Shown here piece by piece: positions 9,020 to 18,301 of a DNA stretch of 64,000 nucleotides. Position 1 is the stretch's first letter. Each line of letters begins with the position of its first letter. This stretch comes from Sulfitobacter sp. W027 (GTDB lineage: Bacteria; Pseudomonadota; Alphaproteobacteria; Rhodobacterales; Rhodobacteraceae). A program made the position numbers and the translations under genes. The notes beneath the pieces are model-generated. The model saw only the letters and a list, made by a program, of their open reading frames with translations. It made no database searches and was not told the DNA's origin. The stretch lies in the NCBI RefSeq assembly GCF_025143985.1, contig NZ_CP083566.1, forward strand, positions 151,222-215,221, given 5' to 3'.

Positions 9020-9145
9020 TCGGGATTTGACGATGGCAGCGGCTCTTAGCATGGAGCCGTTGCTCTTCGCCAACTCGGCATCGGGCTGCCTAAGACTGGC
9101 CCACACTTCAAACTTACCGCTCTATAATTAGGCCAGCTGACCGTG

Positions 9146-9253
9146 CAGGCGATTGAACATGGCTTCAACGATAACTGCCCCTTCACCGCTATCCCAAGCG
9201 AAACCGTTACCTTCCTCATCGATACTTGCACTAACAACCCCGCCGCGGACTAG
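9146..9253 (+). pseudogene. Possible C-terminal relic of a lost gene
   Basis: Between the MDR gene and the P1 peptidase lie 230 bp without an intact gene. One plus-strand frame reads 35 codons (beginning QAIEHGFNDNCPF and ending at TAG 9251-9253) with protein-like composition, preceded by an in-frame TAA at 9125. It looks like the tail of a decayed coding sequence, vaguely like a C-terminal beta-sandwich of a glycoside hydrolase, but I do not recognise it with any certainty. The rest of 9020-9249 shows nothing. Confidence 0.2.
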
Positions 9254-10281
9254 TTGCGATAGAAATCAGTCATCCGATCGCGAAACGAGGGCAACATACT
9301 ACCGTCGTAGCCCTGATGCGGGACGCCGTGCCAAAGCGCGTTGAGGATCGCTTCCTCCACCGCCTCGACCGTAGCAGTGAAAAAGGCATCCATACGGTCC
9401 TCGTTCAGCCGGGTTACGGTTTGGGTATCGGGACCCCCGCATCCGATGCGGTTGGACGTCGTAAATGCCAAAGCGATATCACCGCTCTGGTGGCCAATGT
9501 GGCTGCCTAACCGTCCGAGTGCCGCCGCGCTGCGCCGGGCCATGCGGGTCACCTGGCGGGCGTCCATCGGCGCATCCGTCGCGAGAATGATAATGATTGA
9601 TCCCTTGTCGGGCACGTCGCCCACCTGCCCCGGCGGCGGCACCTGCTGACCAAACACCCGAAGCGTGCTTTGTTGGCCGAAGTTCGACAGCACCAATGCG
9701 CCCAAGCCAAAACCCTCCCCACCCGGAAGCACCACCCGGCGCGACGCAGAACCGAGCCCGCCGGCGTAGCCGAAGGTTTTCATTCCACTGCCGGCCCCCA
9801 CGGTGCCCTGAGCAAAATCACAGCCGCAGGCGTCAATCGCGGCCTGCGCGTGATCTTCGGTCACCGCCAGTGCCTGAATGTCGTTCACGGTGCCATCATT
9901 GCATTCCAATACCAGCGGATTGACCGTAGATGTGCCCCGCCCGATAGCCGGATTTGCAGAGATCGCCCGTCGGATCAGCGCGTTGCTACAACTTCCGACG
10001 GCAAAGGTGTTGGTCAGCAGGATCGGCGTCTCGATCTGCCCAAGTTCGGCAAGCTGCATCAGACCTGCGCTTTTGCCAAAGCCGTTAAGCACCGCAACCC
10101 CCGCAGGCACGGGCTGTCGAAAGAGATCGCCCTCATGCGGCAAAATCGCCGTCACCCCGGTACAGACTACATCCCCGCGCAGATCGTGGTTACCGACGCG
10201 CAGGCCCGCGACATCGCATATGTCATTTCGCGGCCCCGTGGGCAGGGTCCACCAGTTCTTGCTATCGATGGTGTTACGCAT
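9250..10281 (-). CDS. P1-family (S58) peptidase, DmpA-like aminopeptidase
   Basis: 343 residues of the DmpA/BapA N-terminal nucleophile group, which self-cleave and then act as L-aminopeptidases, D-amidases or beta-peptidyl aminopeptidases. Visible family features are the N-terminal DVAGLRVGNH segment, LLTNTFAVG with the asparagine near residue 91, GTVGAGSGMKTFGYAGG (about 160-176) and the GSASR segment just after it, where the autoproteolytic serine of this family lies. There is no signal peptide, so it is probably cytoplasmic. It is followed on the same strand by nothing related and preceded by ugd; no pathway is suggested by context. Confidence 0.85.
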   Translation of the reverse strand: MRNTIDSKNWWTLPTGPRNDICDVAGLRVGNHDLRGDVVCTGVTAILPHEGDLFRQPVPAGVAVLNGFGKSAGLMQLAELGQIETPILLTNTFAVGSCSNALIRRAISANPAIGRGTSTVNPLVLECNDGTVNDIQALAVTEDHAQAAIDACGCDFAQGTVGAGSGMKTFGYAGGLGSASRRVVLPGGEGFGLGALVLSNFGQQSTLRVFGQQVPPPGQVGDVPDKGSIIIILATDAPMDARQVTRMARRSAAALGRLGSHIGHQSGDIALAFTTSNRIGCGGPDTQTVTRLNEDRMDAFFTATVEAVEEAILNALWHGVPHQGYDGSMLPSFRDRMTDFYRN

Positions 10282-10331
10282 TTTACCTTCGGTCGTTTGT
10301 GGCTACTGATTGAATGAGAGCCGTCGGGTCA

Positions 10332-11507
10332 TCAATCCGCACCAAAAAGGTCGCGGGTGAAGACCTTGTCGGGAACATCCGCGAGGTCGGGGTGACTGCG
10401 GTTTGCGACAATCACATCTGCCCGCGCTTTGAATTCTTCGAGATCGCGCAGGACTTTTGAGCCAAAGAACTCATCTTCTTCCAACACGGGCTCATAGACG
10501 ACCACTTCGATGCCTTTAGCCTTAAGCCGTTTCATGATCCCCTGCACCGAGCTTTGACGGAAATTGTCCGACCCGGTCTTCATCACCAGCCGGTAAATGC
10601 CCACCCGCCGCGGGCCAAGCGCCAGAATTTGCTCCGAGACGAAATCTTTGCGGGTGCGGTTCGCCTCTACAATGGCATTGATCAGGTTTTGCGGCACCTC
10701 GGAATAATTGGCCAGTAACTGCTTTGAATCCTTTGGCAAACAATAGCCGCCATAGCCGAAGGAGGGGTTGTTATAATGTCCCCCGATACGCGGATCAAGG
10801 CAGGCGCCATCAATGATCTGCCGCGTGTCCAGCCCATTGGTCAGCGCATAGCTATCCAGCTCGTTAAAATAAGCGACCCGCATGGCAAGAAAGGTATTGG
10901 CAAAAAGCTTGACCGCCTCCGCCTCAGAGGCACCGGTAAAGAGCATCGGGATGTCATTGTCGATGGCCCCTTCGGCCAGCAGCTGCGCAAAACGCCGCGC
11001 GCGGGGGCTGTCTTCGCCCACAACGATACGGGAAGGGTGCAGGTTGTCGTAAAGGGCCCGACCTTCGCGGAGGAATTCGGGACTAAAAATTACCTGATCC
11101 GTCTCTATTGAAGCCGCCAAACCTGCCGTATACCCAACCGGAACCGTGGACTTGATAACGATGGTGGCCGTTTTCGAGACGGCGAGGACGGACCGCACGA
11201 CCGCTTCAACACTGGAAGTGTCAAAGACATTGGTGCGCGGGTCATAGTTTGTCGGCGTGGCGATAATTACATACTCAGCCTCGCGATATGCCTCTTCCGC
11301 CTGTGTCGTAGCCCTCAGATTAAGTGGCTTTTTTGCCAGATATTGCTCGATCTCTGGATCAACGATCGGCGCGCGACGCGCATTTACCTGCGCAACACGG
11401 TCTGAGTTTAGGTCCACGGCCGTGACATCATTGTGCTGCGCCAGAAGCACTGCGTTCGACAGTCCCACATAGCCGATACCAACCACGGCGATCTTGGTCA
11501 TAGACAT
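10332..11507 (-). CDS. ugd: UDP-glucose 6-dehydrogenase
   Basis: 391-residue nucleotide-sugar dehydrogenase of the short Ugd type that oxidises UDP-glucose to UDP-glucuronate with two NAD. The Rossmann motif [12 protein letters not shown] is at the N-terminus (residues 7-18), [11 protein letters not shown] lies near 143, and the active-site cysteine is in [12 protein letters not shown] near 250. An AAGG ribosome site precedes the ATG at 11507; ATG at 11501 is possible. The product feeds acidic exopolysaccharide or capsule synthesis. It lies 89 bp downstream of the secreted RTX protein gene, hinting at a shared surface or biofilm role, but no glycosyltransferases are next to it. Confidence 0.93.
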   Translation of the reverse strand: MSMTKIAVVGIGYVGLSNAVLLAQHNDVTAVDLNSDRVAQVNARRAPIVDPEIEQYLAKKPLNLRATTQAEEAYREAEYVIIATPTNYDPRTNVFDTSSVEAVVRSVLAVSKTATIVIKSTVPVGYTAGLAASIETDQVIFSPEFLREGRALYDNLHPSRIVVGEDSPRARRFAQLLAEGAIDNDIPMLFTGASEAEAVKLFANTFLAMRVAYFNELDSYALTNGLDTRQIIDGACLDPRIGGHYNNPSFGYGGYCLPKDSKQLLANYSEVPQNLINAIVEANRTRKDFVSEQILALGPRRVGIYRLVMKTGSDNFRQSSVQGIMKRLKAKGIEVVVYEPVLEEDEFFGSKVLRDLEEFKARADVIVANRSHPDLADVPDKVFTRDLFGAD

Positions 11508-11596
11508 ATGGGGGCCTTTCCTGCCTGCCGCTAATGCGATGTTAGACTGCGCCTTCCCCTTTGAAAAGGTACAGCCTGACGGTGAGTTAAGTCAGG

Positions 11597-14500
11597 TCAG
11601 TGAAAGAGGAAGTCGGACTCGTTTAAGGAACCAAGCGCGATATCTTCAAGGATTAGCCGTCCGGTCCCCAGAGTGATAACCACATCTTCGCCGGACTGAA
11701 CCATCTGCAAACCTCCGAAGGTCTGACCTGTATCAATAAGATGCAGCGTATCATTGGCAGCGTCAAAGTCCGTGATCCGGTCAGCCCCTTCATTCAGGCG
11801 GAAGACAAACACATCAGCACCGCTTCCTCCTGAAAGGAGGTCATTGCCAGTGCCGCCAGAAAGCCAATCATTGCCATCACCGCCACGTAGGTCGTCTGAT
11901 CCACCTTCTCCCGACAAGAGGTCGTTACCCGTGCCGCCCCCAAGGATGTCATCATGCTGGCCGCCGTTCAAAGTATCAACACCGCCATTGCCCCAAAGCA
12001 CGTCATCCCCGGCACCACCGTGCAGCGCGTCGTCCCCGTCGCCGCCGCCTAGCGTGTCCATGCCAAAGTGCCCGCGAGAGATGTCGTTCCCGGCGCCCCC
12101 CCAAAGCGCATCATTGCCGTCTTCGCCATACAGCATGTCGTCTCCCCCACCGCCACCGATGAGGTCGTCTTCGCTGCCGCCCCAAAGGGTATCACGCCCG
12201 CCGTTCGCCCAGATTTCATCCGATCCTGAGCCACCGAGGATCAGATCATTACCGCCCCCGCCTCCCATCAGATCATTGCCGCTGCCGCCTTCAAGCTGGT
12301 TATTGCCTTCGCCGCCCCAAATACTATCGGCCCCTGACCCACCTGAAAGAAGGTCATCCCCATCCCCTCCAAGTAGAAGGTCTTCACCTGAGCCACCTCG
12401 TAGGTCATCCTGCCCGGCACCACCCTCAAGCCTGTCATTTCCTTCGGCGCCACCGAGCGTATCATTACCATCACCGCCAATCACGCGGTCGTCGCCGGCG
12501 TTTGCCCAAATGACATCATCGCCCAGATCGCCATACAGAATGTCATTGCCTTCGCGCCCGCCGAGGGTGTCGTTACCGATCCCCCCATGAACAACATCGT
12601 TCCCGCCTCCGCCCCAAACAGCATCATTCCCGATGTCACCGTGTAGCGTATCATGACCGTTGCCCCCGCCGATCAGATCATGACCGGCGCCACCCCAGAC
12701 ATGGTCTTCACCATTGTCGGCCCAGATTTCGTCATCCCCTGCTTCACCGTAGATCCAATCATTTCCGGTGGGACCGCCACCCATGAGATCATTTCCAGCG
12801 CCACCATGCAGGGTATCGTGGCCGGTTCCCCCCCAAACTGCGTCGGCGCCATCTCCGCCGCTGATGCTGTCGTTGCCTCCTCCACCCAGCAGCAGATCCG
12901 CTCCGCCCATGCCGTTCAAACTGTCGGTGCCATCGCCCCCCCAGATTGTATCTACCTCAGCCCCTCCAATCAGTCGATCGCTTGCGCTCGTGCCGAAGAG
13001 GTTCATTCCACCAGTCGGAGAAGGGAGGGGTTCAGGTTCCGGCGTAGGTGTCGGTGTCGGCTCCGGAGTGGGTTCAGGTTCGGGTGTAGGTTCAGGTTCC
13101 GGATCGGGCTGGGTCACTGAGAGCAACACCAGCAACCGGTCTGGCCAATCAAACACCGGGCCAAAAACATCCTCTGCTTCAAGGGAATCGCCAGAATTTG
13201 ACCGCAATTCAACGATCACATCGCGGAAGGTGAGCCGTGCACCCCAGGAAGTGGTTGAGAAAGCGATCTGCCCACTATTGCGCAACATAAGCAAGTCTGA
13301 GAGGTCAATCCGGTCCTCGCCGCTGACAAAATCCATAATCGTCGTTGTTCCCGCACCGCCATCGATTACGAAAACATCCGACCCGGCGCCGCCTCTCAGA
13401 GAACATGCCGTGCCGCCGCCGACCAAAATGTCATCCCCACTACCGCCAATTAATGTGTCGTTGCCGCTCCCTGCCTCCAGCATGTCATTGCCAGCGCCAC
13501 CCTCAAGCCGCATAGAGTCTGCGCTTGTGTTGCGATGGATCGCTCCAAGGTTTTCTAACGAAACTGTATACTGGGTCACGCCGGCCGCTGTCCCGCTTGT
13601 GACAAAAATCTGCAGATGGTCATTCAATACTATGGCACTGATCTCCCCGACGTTCATCAGCCCAGAACCAGTCTCGTGGACGATGGTCTCAAGATGGAGC
13701 AACCGCCCGTCAGGCAGCAGGGTGAAAAGGCTCAGCCCGTCATCTCCTCCGCCCGCTATCAAAAAAACGCGGTCACCGGATTGCGCCACTGCGATGGATT
13801 GCAGATCGCCAAAGCGCGTGGCGCCATTGTCGATCAGATGTTCAGTTGGTTGAAGCGCTCCAGTCGCGTCTATCTCCATCACGCTGATCGAATTGCTTCC
13901 TGCCGCGCCTACGATCACCCAGCTTGAGCCGAAGGCACTGACGGTTTCGATTTCAGTAGGAGTTTGGATACCCAACCCTTCGGCTGCGCCAAATGCGCTC
14001 ACTTGGTTCAGGTTGCCATTGCCTCCTAGACGATAGCTGACGATACCCTGTCCTGCCGGATCGGTTGCGATTAAAAAATGTGTGCCCGCAACGGTCGTCG
14101 TCTCTAGTATGATAGGTTCCTCCGCCCCGGGTGCGCGGGTGAGCCGGGCCTGTGTTTGCAAAACAAATTCGCCATCCGCATTCGAGCGGTAGCCGTAAAT
14201 GCGCCCACTTTCTGCATCCGCCAAATAGGTCATAAGATTGCCGCCCAAGTCGGTTACGGCCACATCCGTCACATCGGCTGGCGCTTGGGGGCCATCACTG
14301 CGAAGCAGGCTGCCAATGGTTCCTTGATCGCTAAGCGCATAGCTCAGCAAGAGATCACTGCCCGTGCTGCCAAAGACTAGATGTTCGGTTCCGTCTATGG
14401 TGACTGCCTCGACAAATCCACCCGCGACACCGGCCAATGCAGGTGGAAAATATTGTGTGTCATTAAGCTGAGCCAATTCGCCATCGGGGCGCAGTTGATA

Positions 14501-14638
14501 GGCCAAAAGCCCACCCCCCTGCGCCGAGACGCCATATAGATAGCTTCCTGAAGAAAGCGTTACGATCGTGAGATCGCGCAGATCGGTGTCCAATGCGACA
14601 TCGTTCGCCGCGATATGTCCGCTTCGTAGAAAATACAT
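11597..14638 (-). CDS. RTX calcium-binding secreted protein with propeller-like N-terminal half
   Basis: 1,013-residue protein, probably exported by a type I system via an uncleaved C-terminal signal; no transporter gene lies in the window. Residues about 20-360 hold repeated segments like LSYALSDQGTIGSL and LFTLLPDGRLLHLE, suggesting a lactonase-like beta-propeller. A first small RTX group lies near 370-410, a Pro-Glu-Thr linker near 510-545, then about 43 nonapeptides of the GGxGxDxLx type (549-945) and a closing segment with VFRLNEGADRITDFD. The first ATG with a good ribosome site (AAGGGGG) is at 14638; an upstream GTG at 14698 would add 20 residues. Function is likely adhesion, biofilm matrix or an extracellular enzyme; none can be chosen. 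Confidence 0.85.
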   Translation of the reverse strand: MYFLRSGHIAANDVALDTDLRDLTIVTLSSGSYLYGVSAQGGGLLAYQLRPDGELAQLNDTQYFPPALAGVAGGFVEAVTIDGTEHLVFGSTGSDLLLSYALSDQGTIGSLLRSDGPQAPADVTDVAVTDLGGNLMTYLADAESGRIYGYRSNADGEFVLQTQARLTRAPGAEEPIILETTTVAGTHFLIATDPAGQGIVSYRLGGNGNLNQVSAFGAAEGLGIQTPTEIETVSAFGSSWVIVGAAGSNSISVMEIDATGALQPTEHLIDNGATRFGDLQSIAVAQSGDRVFLIAGGGDDGLSLFTLLPDGRLLHLETIVHETGSGLMNVGEISAIVLNDHLQIFVTSGTAAGVTQYTVSLENLGAIHRNTSADSMRLEGGAGNDMLEAGSGNDTLIGGSGDDILVGGGTACSLRGGAGSDVFVIDGGAGTTTIMDFVSGEDRIDLSDLLMLRNSGQIAFSTTSWGARLTFRDVIVELRSNSGDSLEAEDVFGPVFDWPDRLLVLLSVTQPDPEPEPTPEPEPTPEPTPTPTPEPEPLPSPTGGMNLFGTSASDRLIGGAEVDTIWGGDGTDSLNGMGGADLLLGGGGNDSISGGDGADAVWGGTGHDTLHGGAGNDLMGGGPTGNDWIYGEAGDDEIWADNGEDHVWGGAGHDLIGGGNGHDTLHGDIGNDAVWGGGGNDVVHGGIGNDTLGGREGNDILYGDLGDDVIWANAGDDRVIGGDGNDTLGGAEGNDRLEGGAGQDDLRGGSGEDLLLGGDGDDLLSGGSGADSIWGGEGNNQLEGGSGNDLMGGGGGNDLILGGSGSDEIWANGGRDTLWGGSEDDLIGGGGGDDMLYGEDGNDALWGGAGNDISRGHFGMDTLGGGDGDDALHGGAGDDVLWGNGGVDTLNGGQHDDILGGGTGNDLLSGEGGSDDLRGGDGNDWLSGGTGNDLLSGGSGADVFVFRLNEGADRITDFDAANDTLHLIDTGQTFGGLQMVQSGEDVVITLGTGRLILEDIALGSLNESDFLFH
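11801..12994 (-). repeat. RTX nonapeptide repeat block with a 36-residue super-period
   Basis: About 44 consecutive nine-residue units (27 bp each at DNA level) encode the parallel beta-roll of the RTX protein. The units are not uniform: many end in tryptophan (IW, VW or LW), usually at every fourth unit, and units two places after these often end in (L/I/M)-G. Units 6-18 correspond one by one to units 25-37 by their last residues, showing an internal duplication of about 171 residues. Confidence 0.85.
13029..13108 (-). repeat. Low-complexity Pro-Glu-Thr linker coding repeat
   Basis: Short imperfect tandem repeats related to GGTTCAGGTTCCGG encode an alternating Pro-Glu / Pro-Thr linker joining the N-terminal domain to the long RTX block. 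Such extended, rigid linkers are common in secreted multidomain proteins. Confidence 0.7.
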
Positions 14639-14875
14639 GGCAACAGCCCCCTTAAACCCAAGGGGGAAACTGACCTGCAATCCGGGGGAAACTGGCACCA
14701 GAATGGGGCGAAACCGGGCGCTTTAACGCAGGTTTTATACAACTAGCGGGGCATCCAGAAACAATGTCTTCGCCTTACAACGGCTTTCTGTTGCGCGCCG
14801 TCCGAACGCCCGGTTGTCAGGCTGGCAAGACTTCCTTCCCACAGTCACAGGCGACCCATAACGCGGAGAATTCTC

Positions 14876-16213
14876 ATGTCCGACACCTCTGAGCGCCTGT
14901 CCCTTCCCTATCTGATGCCAGCACAGGCGCAGAAACATGTGACCCATAACGAGGCGCTGCAAAGACTTGACCTTTTGGTGCAGCTTGCGGTTGAGAGCTT
15001 CGACACCAGCGTGCCGCCGGCCCTTCCGCAGGCGGGGGGAGTCTATGCGCTTAGCGCGGCATCTACAGGGGCTTGGGCAGGTCATGCGGATGAACTGGCC
15101 GCTTGGGTCGACGGGAACTGGCATTTCATTGCCCCGCAGGAGGGCTGGCAGGCGCTTGATAAATCCTCCGGTGCGTTGCGCCGGCGCGTCGATGGAGGCT
15201 GGCTGGCAGTCACACTGCCCGACTTGACCGACCTTCCCGGCGTCGGGATCAACACAAGTCACGACGGCGACAATCGGCTGGCGGTCGCCTCTCCGGCGAC
15301 GCTGTTTACCCATGAGGGGGCGGGGCATCAACTGAAGCTCAATAAGGCCAGCACCGGCGATACCGCCAGTCTCCTGTTTCAGACCGATTGGTCAGGCCGC
15401 GCCGAAATGGGCACGGTGGGAGAGGATGATTTCGCCATCAAGGTCAGCACCGATGGCGGCGCCTGGACGACTGCGCTGGCTTTCGACGCGGCGACGGGTC
15501 TGGCCTCGGGCGCGGCGCTGACCCAAAGCGTGGTGGACGCGACGGTAGGGCGGCTGATCCGCGTGGGTGATTTCGGGATCGGGGCGGACGCCGGGCCACC
15601 TGTTACCGACCTCGACGCGCATCAGCTTTCAGGCAGCTATTCGGGCTATGGCGGGGCCCATGCGCAGGCAGCCGCCGGGGCCAATCCCTTCCCGGCGTTG
15701 GATGGTGTCTTTGGCCTGCTCTGCGGCAACAGCACCTTGGGCGGGCAGAGTGCCTACCTCTGGCAAATCGCGGTTGGGATCGACACGCCGGGGCTGGCCT
15801 TTCGCGTACGGGCAGGCGGGGCATGGGGCAGTTGGCAGGCGCTGTGGTCCGGGGCGAACACGACCGTCGATGCCAATGGTTTTGTTAAAGAGGCAAGTCC
15901 CATCGTGCGTCTGTTCCATGATACCAGCGAAGAGCCGGCGGTGCCATTGAATGCGCGGTTTAAGCGGGTCGCTTTGGGAGAATACACATTGTCGAATGTG
16001 CCGCCGCTTGCCTCCAAGGGCTGGCAGATTGAGGTGCCGCAGGATGCGAATGGCAATCGTTTGGTCTTTGTCGATTGTAACTACGACGCGGAAAATGGGG
16101 CGCTCAATGTCCAGACCAGCACAGTGATCTGGCAGGACGGCTGGGCGGCGGGTAAGCCCTGTGACATCCCCGAGGGCCGCTGGGTTGATCTGCGGTTTGA
16201 CATGCCGACGTAG
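14876..16213 (+). CDS. DUF2793 domain-containing protein (phage tail fibre-like)
   Basis: 445 residues. The N-terminal 100 residues, starting SDTSERLSLPYLMPAQAQKHVTHNEAL, are the DUF2793 domain, which is found in Rhodobacterales proteins near phage or gene-transfer-agent tail genes and in stand-alone surface proteins. The middle (about 210-340) resembles receptor-binding parts of tail fibres with repeated aromatic Gly/Ala/Trp segments such as GGAWGSWQALWSG. There is no signal peptide. GGAG precedes the ATG. It stands alone beside the divergent RTX gene; no other phage genes are present, so it is either a tail-fibre relic or a domesticated surface or secreted protein. Confidence 0.75.
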   Translation: MSDTSERLSLPYLMPAQAQKHVTHNEALQRLDLLVQLAVESFDTSVPPALPQAGGVYALSAASTGAWAGHADELAAWVDGNWHFIAPQEGWQALDKSSGALRRRVDGGWLAVTLPDLTDLPGVGINTSHDGDNRLAVASPATLFTHEGAGHQLKLNKASTGDTASLLFQTDWSGRAEMGTVGEDDFAIKVSTDGGAWTTALAFDAATGLASGAALTQSVVDATVGRLIRVGDFGIGADAGPPVTDLDAHQLSGSYSGYGGAHAQAAAGANPFPALDGVFGLLCGNSTLGGQSAYLWQIAVGIDTPGLAFRVRAGGAWGSWQALWSGANTTVDANGFVKEASPIVRLFHDTSEEPAVPLNARFKRVALGEYTLSNVPPLASKGWQIEVPQDANGNRLVFVDCNYDAENGALNVQTSTVIWQDGWAAGKPCDIPEGRWVDLRFDMPT

Positions 16214-16226
16214 GGATAAAAGAACC

Positions 16227-16255
16227 TCGGCCCGCTGTTACCCGCAACGGGCCGA
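16227..16255. terminator. Bidirectional hairpin between convergent genes
   Basis: TCGGCCCG (16227-16234) and CGGGCCGA (16248-16255) form a perfect 8-bp stem in the 49-bp gap between the DUF2793 gene and the convergent dehydratase gene. On the minus strand the stem is followed within a few bases by a T-rich TTCTTTTA run, so it probably ends the leftward operon. Confidence 0.55.
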
Positions 16256-16262
16256 ATTGACT

Positions 16263-17225
16263 TTAGATGACGCCTCGCAACTGCTCGACCTCATAGTTGC
16301 CGCCGCAGAGCAAAATGACCGAGGTTTGACCCGCGTATTTCTCGGGGTCCGCCAAATAGGCGGCCAGCGCCAAGGCAGCGGCGCCTTCGACCAGCATATT
16401 CTCTTCCCAAGCCAGAACCTTCAGCGCCGCGGCGATTTGGCCTTCGTCGCAGTGCACGATCTCGTCGATCACCTCGCTGGCCATCGGCAGTGTGAGCGAG
16501 TCCGCGTCGACGCCGCCTGCCACACCGTCGGCCAATGTATCAAGATGCTCTGTCTCGACAATTTTGCCCGCTTTGATCGAGGCCGCCAAGGCGCAGCTGT
16601 TCGTCGCACTAACGCCAATGACGCGGGTCTGGGGCGAAAATTCCTTGATCACCGACCCCATGCCCGAGATCAGCCCGCCACCGCCCATTGAGATAAAGAC
16701 GTTGTCGGCCCCCTCAATCTGGTCCAGCAGTTCCAGCGCGGCAGTGCCTTGCCCGGCGATCACTTCAGCGTCGTTATAGGGCGAGATATAGGTATAGCCT
16801 TCGGCCTCAGCCAATTGCTGGGCGTGCAGTTCCGAGAGTGACGCATCAGCACCGTGGATCACGACCTTGGTGCCAAAACCTTCGATGGTTTTGCGTTTCT
16901 TGGCGACCACCGTTTCAGGCAGCACGACGATCAACTCATGCCCCGTTGTCTGCGCGGCAAGCGAGCAGGCGATGCCGTGGTTGCCCGACGACGCGGTGAT
17001 GACCGGACGGTCGAGCGGCACGGTGGTCAGCTTGGCACTGGCCCCGCGCAGCTTGAAGGATCCGGTGTGCTGGAAGTTCTCAGTTTTGTAGAAAAGCCGC
17101 GTCCCCTCTGCCATCGGCAGGCGCGACGCGATGACCGGCGTGCGGTAAATTGCGCCTGCGATCTTGCGGTGAACCGCGCAGGAACGCGCGGCGGATTGGG
17201 AGATCAGGTCAGAGACAGGGGACAT
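16263..17225 (-). CDS. PLP-dependent fold-II dehydratase (threonine dehydratase / EutB-like)
   Basis: 320-residue PLP enzyme of the serine/threonine dehydratase group. The PLP lysine is in TGSFKLRGA (near residue 50), SSGNHG follows near 75, and the phosphate-binding glycine loop SMGGGGLISG near 175. There is no regulatory ACT domain, so it is catabolic. An in-frame start at 17237 exists but the ATG at 17225 has GGAAA before it. It starts 16 bp after an ornithine-cyclodeaminase-family gene. This same pairing occurs in hydroxyectoine use (EutB-EutC) and in the beta-hydroxyaspartate cycle (BhcB-BhcD); neighbours here do not decide between these or a third pathway. Confidence 0.82.
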   Translation of the reverse strand: MSPVSDLISQSAARSCAVHRKIAGAIYRTPVIASRLPMAEGTRLFYKTENFQHTGSFKLRGASAKLTTVPLDRPVITASSGNHGIACSLAAQTTGHELIVVLPETVVAKKRKTIEGFGTKVVIHGADASLSELHAQQLAEAEGYTYISPYNDAEVIAGQGTAALELLDQIEGADNVFISMGGGGLISGMGSVIKEFSPQTRVIGVSATNSCALAASIKAGKIVETEHLDTLADGVAGGVDADSLTLPMASEVIDEIVHCDEGQIAAALKVLAWEENMLVEGAAALALAAYLADPEKYAGQTSVILLCGGNYEVEQLRGVI

Positions 17226-17241
17226 GGCAGTTTCCATCAGA

Positions 17242-18201
17242 TTAAGTGAGATCGGGGTGAGCGGCGTGAAGCACAGCGAGCGAAATCGCGGCATCCTGAA
17301 CCGCAAGGCCCGTGAGGTCAGCGATGGTGATCTGCGCCTCATCGGCCCGGCCCGGATGCGCGCCAGATAGGACTGATCCTAGGGCTACAACATCCTCAGC
17401 AATCCCGGCTTCAGCCTCCGCCGTGGCGAATTCACCATGATGCAGAGACTGCGCAGCCAGGTCACAAACCAACAGGTCAGCCGAAGTTACAAGGTCCGTC
17501 GCCAGTTCTTGCTTGCCGGGGCTGTCCGCACCGACGGCGGTGATATGGGTGCCTGGGGCGATCCAGTTGCGTGCAATGAGCGGGATCTTCGCAGGTGTGG
17601 TGGTGATGATAACCTGTGCCGCCCGGCAGGCGGTTTCGAGGTCGGGGGCGACGGTGGCGTTAAGGCCCTCGGCTCCGAGCTCTCCTGCGGCCGCCTCTGC
17701 CTTGGCCGCATCGCGCCCCGAGATGGTGAAGGTCAGCTTCCGCTCGGGCAGCAGCGCCTTCAGACAGCGCGCTTGGAAGCGGCACTGCAGCCCGGTACCA
17801 ACGATCAGCACCCGCTCAAACCCGTCAACACCAAGCGCGCGACTGGCCAGCGCCCCGCCCAGCCCGGTGCGCATATCGGTCAGCCAGCCTTCATCCCGCA
17901 GGATCGCCAGCGGCGCGCCAGTGGTGGCCGAGAACATCAGGTTAAGGCCGTTTGAACTGGGCAGCCCCTTAGCGGGATTGTCGTAAAAGCCGGTGGCAAC
18001 CTTGATGACAAACCCTTCGGTGCCAAGCACATAGCCCGTTTTTACATGGCAATCCCCATTGGCCGTGTCAAAGCCCAAATAGGTCACCGGCGGCGCCTGC
18101 ACCCGGCCCTCGGCAGAGGCGATATAGGCGTTTTCGATAGCCTGTGCCGCCGCCGTCAGATCGAAATGCCCCTGGATTTGACTTTTGTTCAGGTCGATCA
18201 C
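17242..18201 (-). CDS. Ornithine cyclodeaminase / mu-crystallin family protein
   Basis: About 319 residues, NAD(P)-dependent. Members include ornithine cyclodeaminase, iminosuccinate reductase BhcD, EutC and the L-arginine-forming DauB. The family segments VKVATGFYDNPAKGLPSSNG (near residue 70), LRDEGWLTDMRTGLGGALA (near 105) and the nucleotide loop VGTGLQCRFQ (near 135) are clear. I chose the GTG at 18201, which has AGGGG eight bases upstream; longer starts up to a TTG at 18282 would add poorly conserved residues. It leads the operon with the PLP dehydratase and diverges from a DauR-type regulator, so an imine/amino acid interconversion followed by dehydration is likely. Confidence 0.82.
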   Translation of the reverse strand: MIDLNKSQIQGHFDLTAAAQAIENAYIASAEGRVQAPPVTYLGFDTANGDCHVKTGYVLGTEGFVIKVATGFYDNPAKGLPSSNGLNLMFSATTGAPLAILRDEGWLTDMRTGLGGALASRALGVDGFERVLIVGTGLQCRFQARCLKALLPERKLTFTISGRDAAKAEAAAGELGAEGLNATVAPDLETACRAAQVIITTTPAKIPLIARNWIAPGTHITAVGADSPGKQELATDLVTSADLLVCDLAAQSLHHGEFATAEAEAGIAEDVVALGSVLSGAHPGRADEAQITIADLTGLAVQDAAISLAVLHAAHPDLT

Positions 18202-18301
18202 ACACGGTTCCCCTTGGATCACTGGCAATATCGGTTGACCCGATTTCTGGATCGAATTATCTAATTTACAATTTCCTGTCAATCAATGGAACGCCCCGCC
18301 G

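Noticed and set aside
16263-18201. A complete ectoine (eut/doe) or beta-hydroxyaspartate (bhc) gene cluster
   Set aside because: Only the dehydratase-reductase pair fits. The ectoine hydrolase and deacetylase pair, or the aldolase and aspartate-glyoxylate aminotransferase, are not seen.
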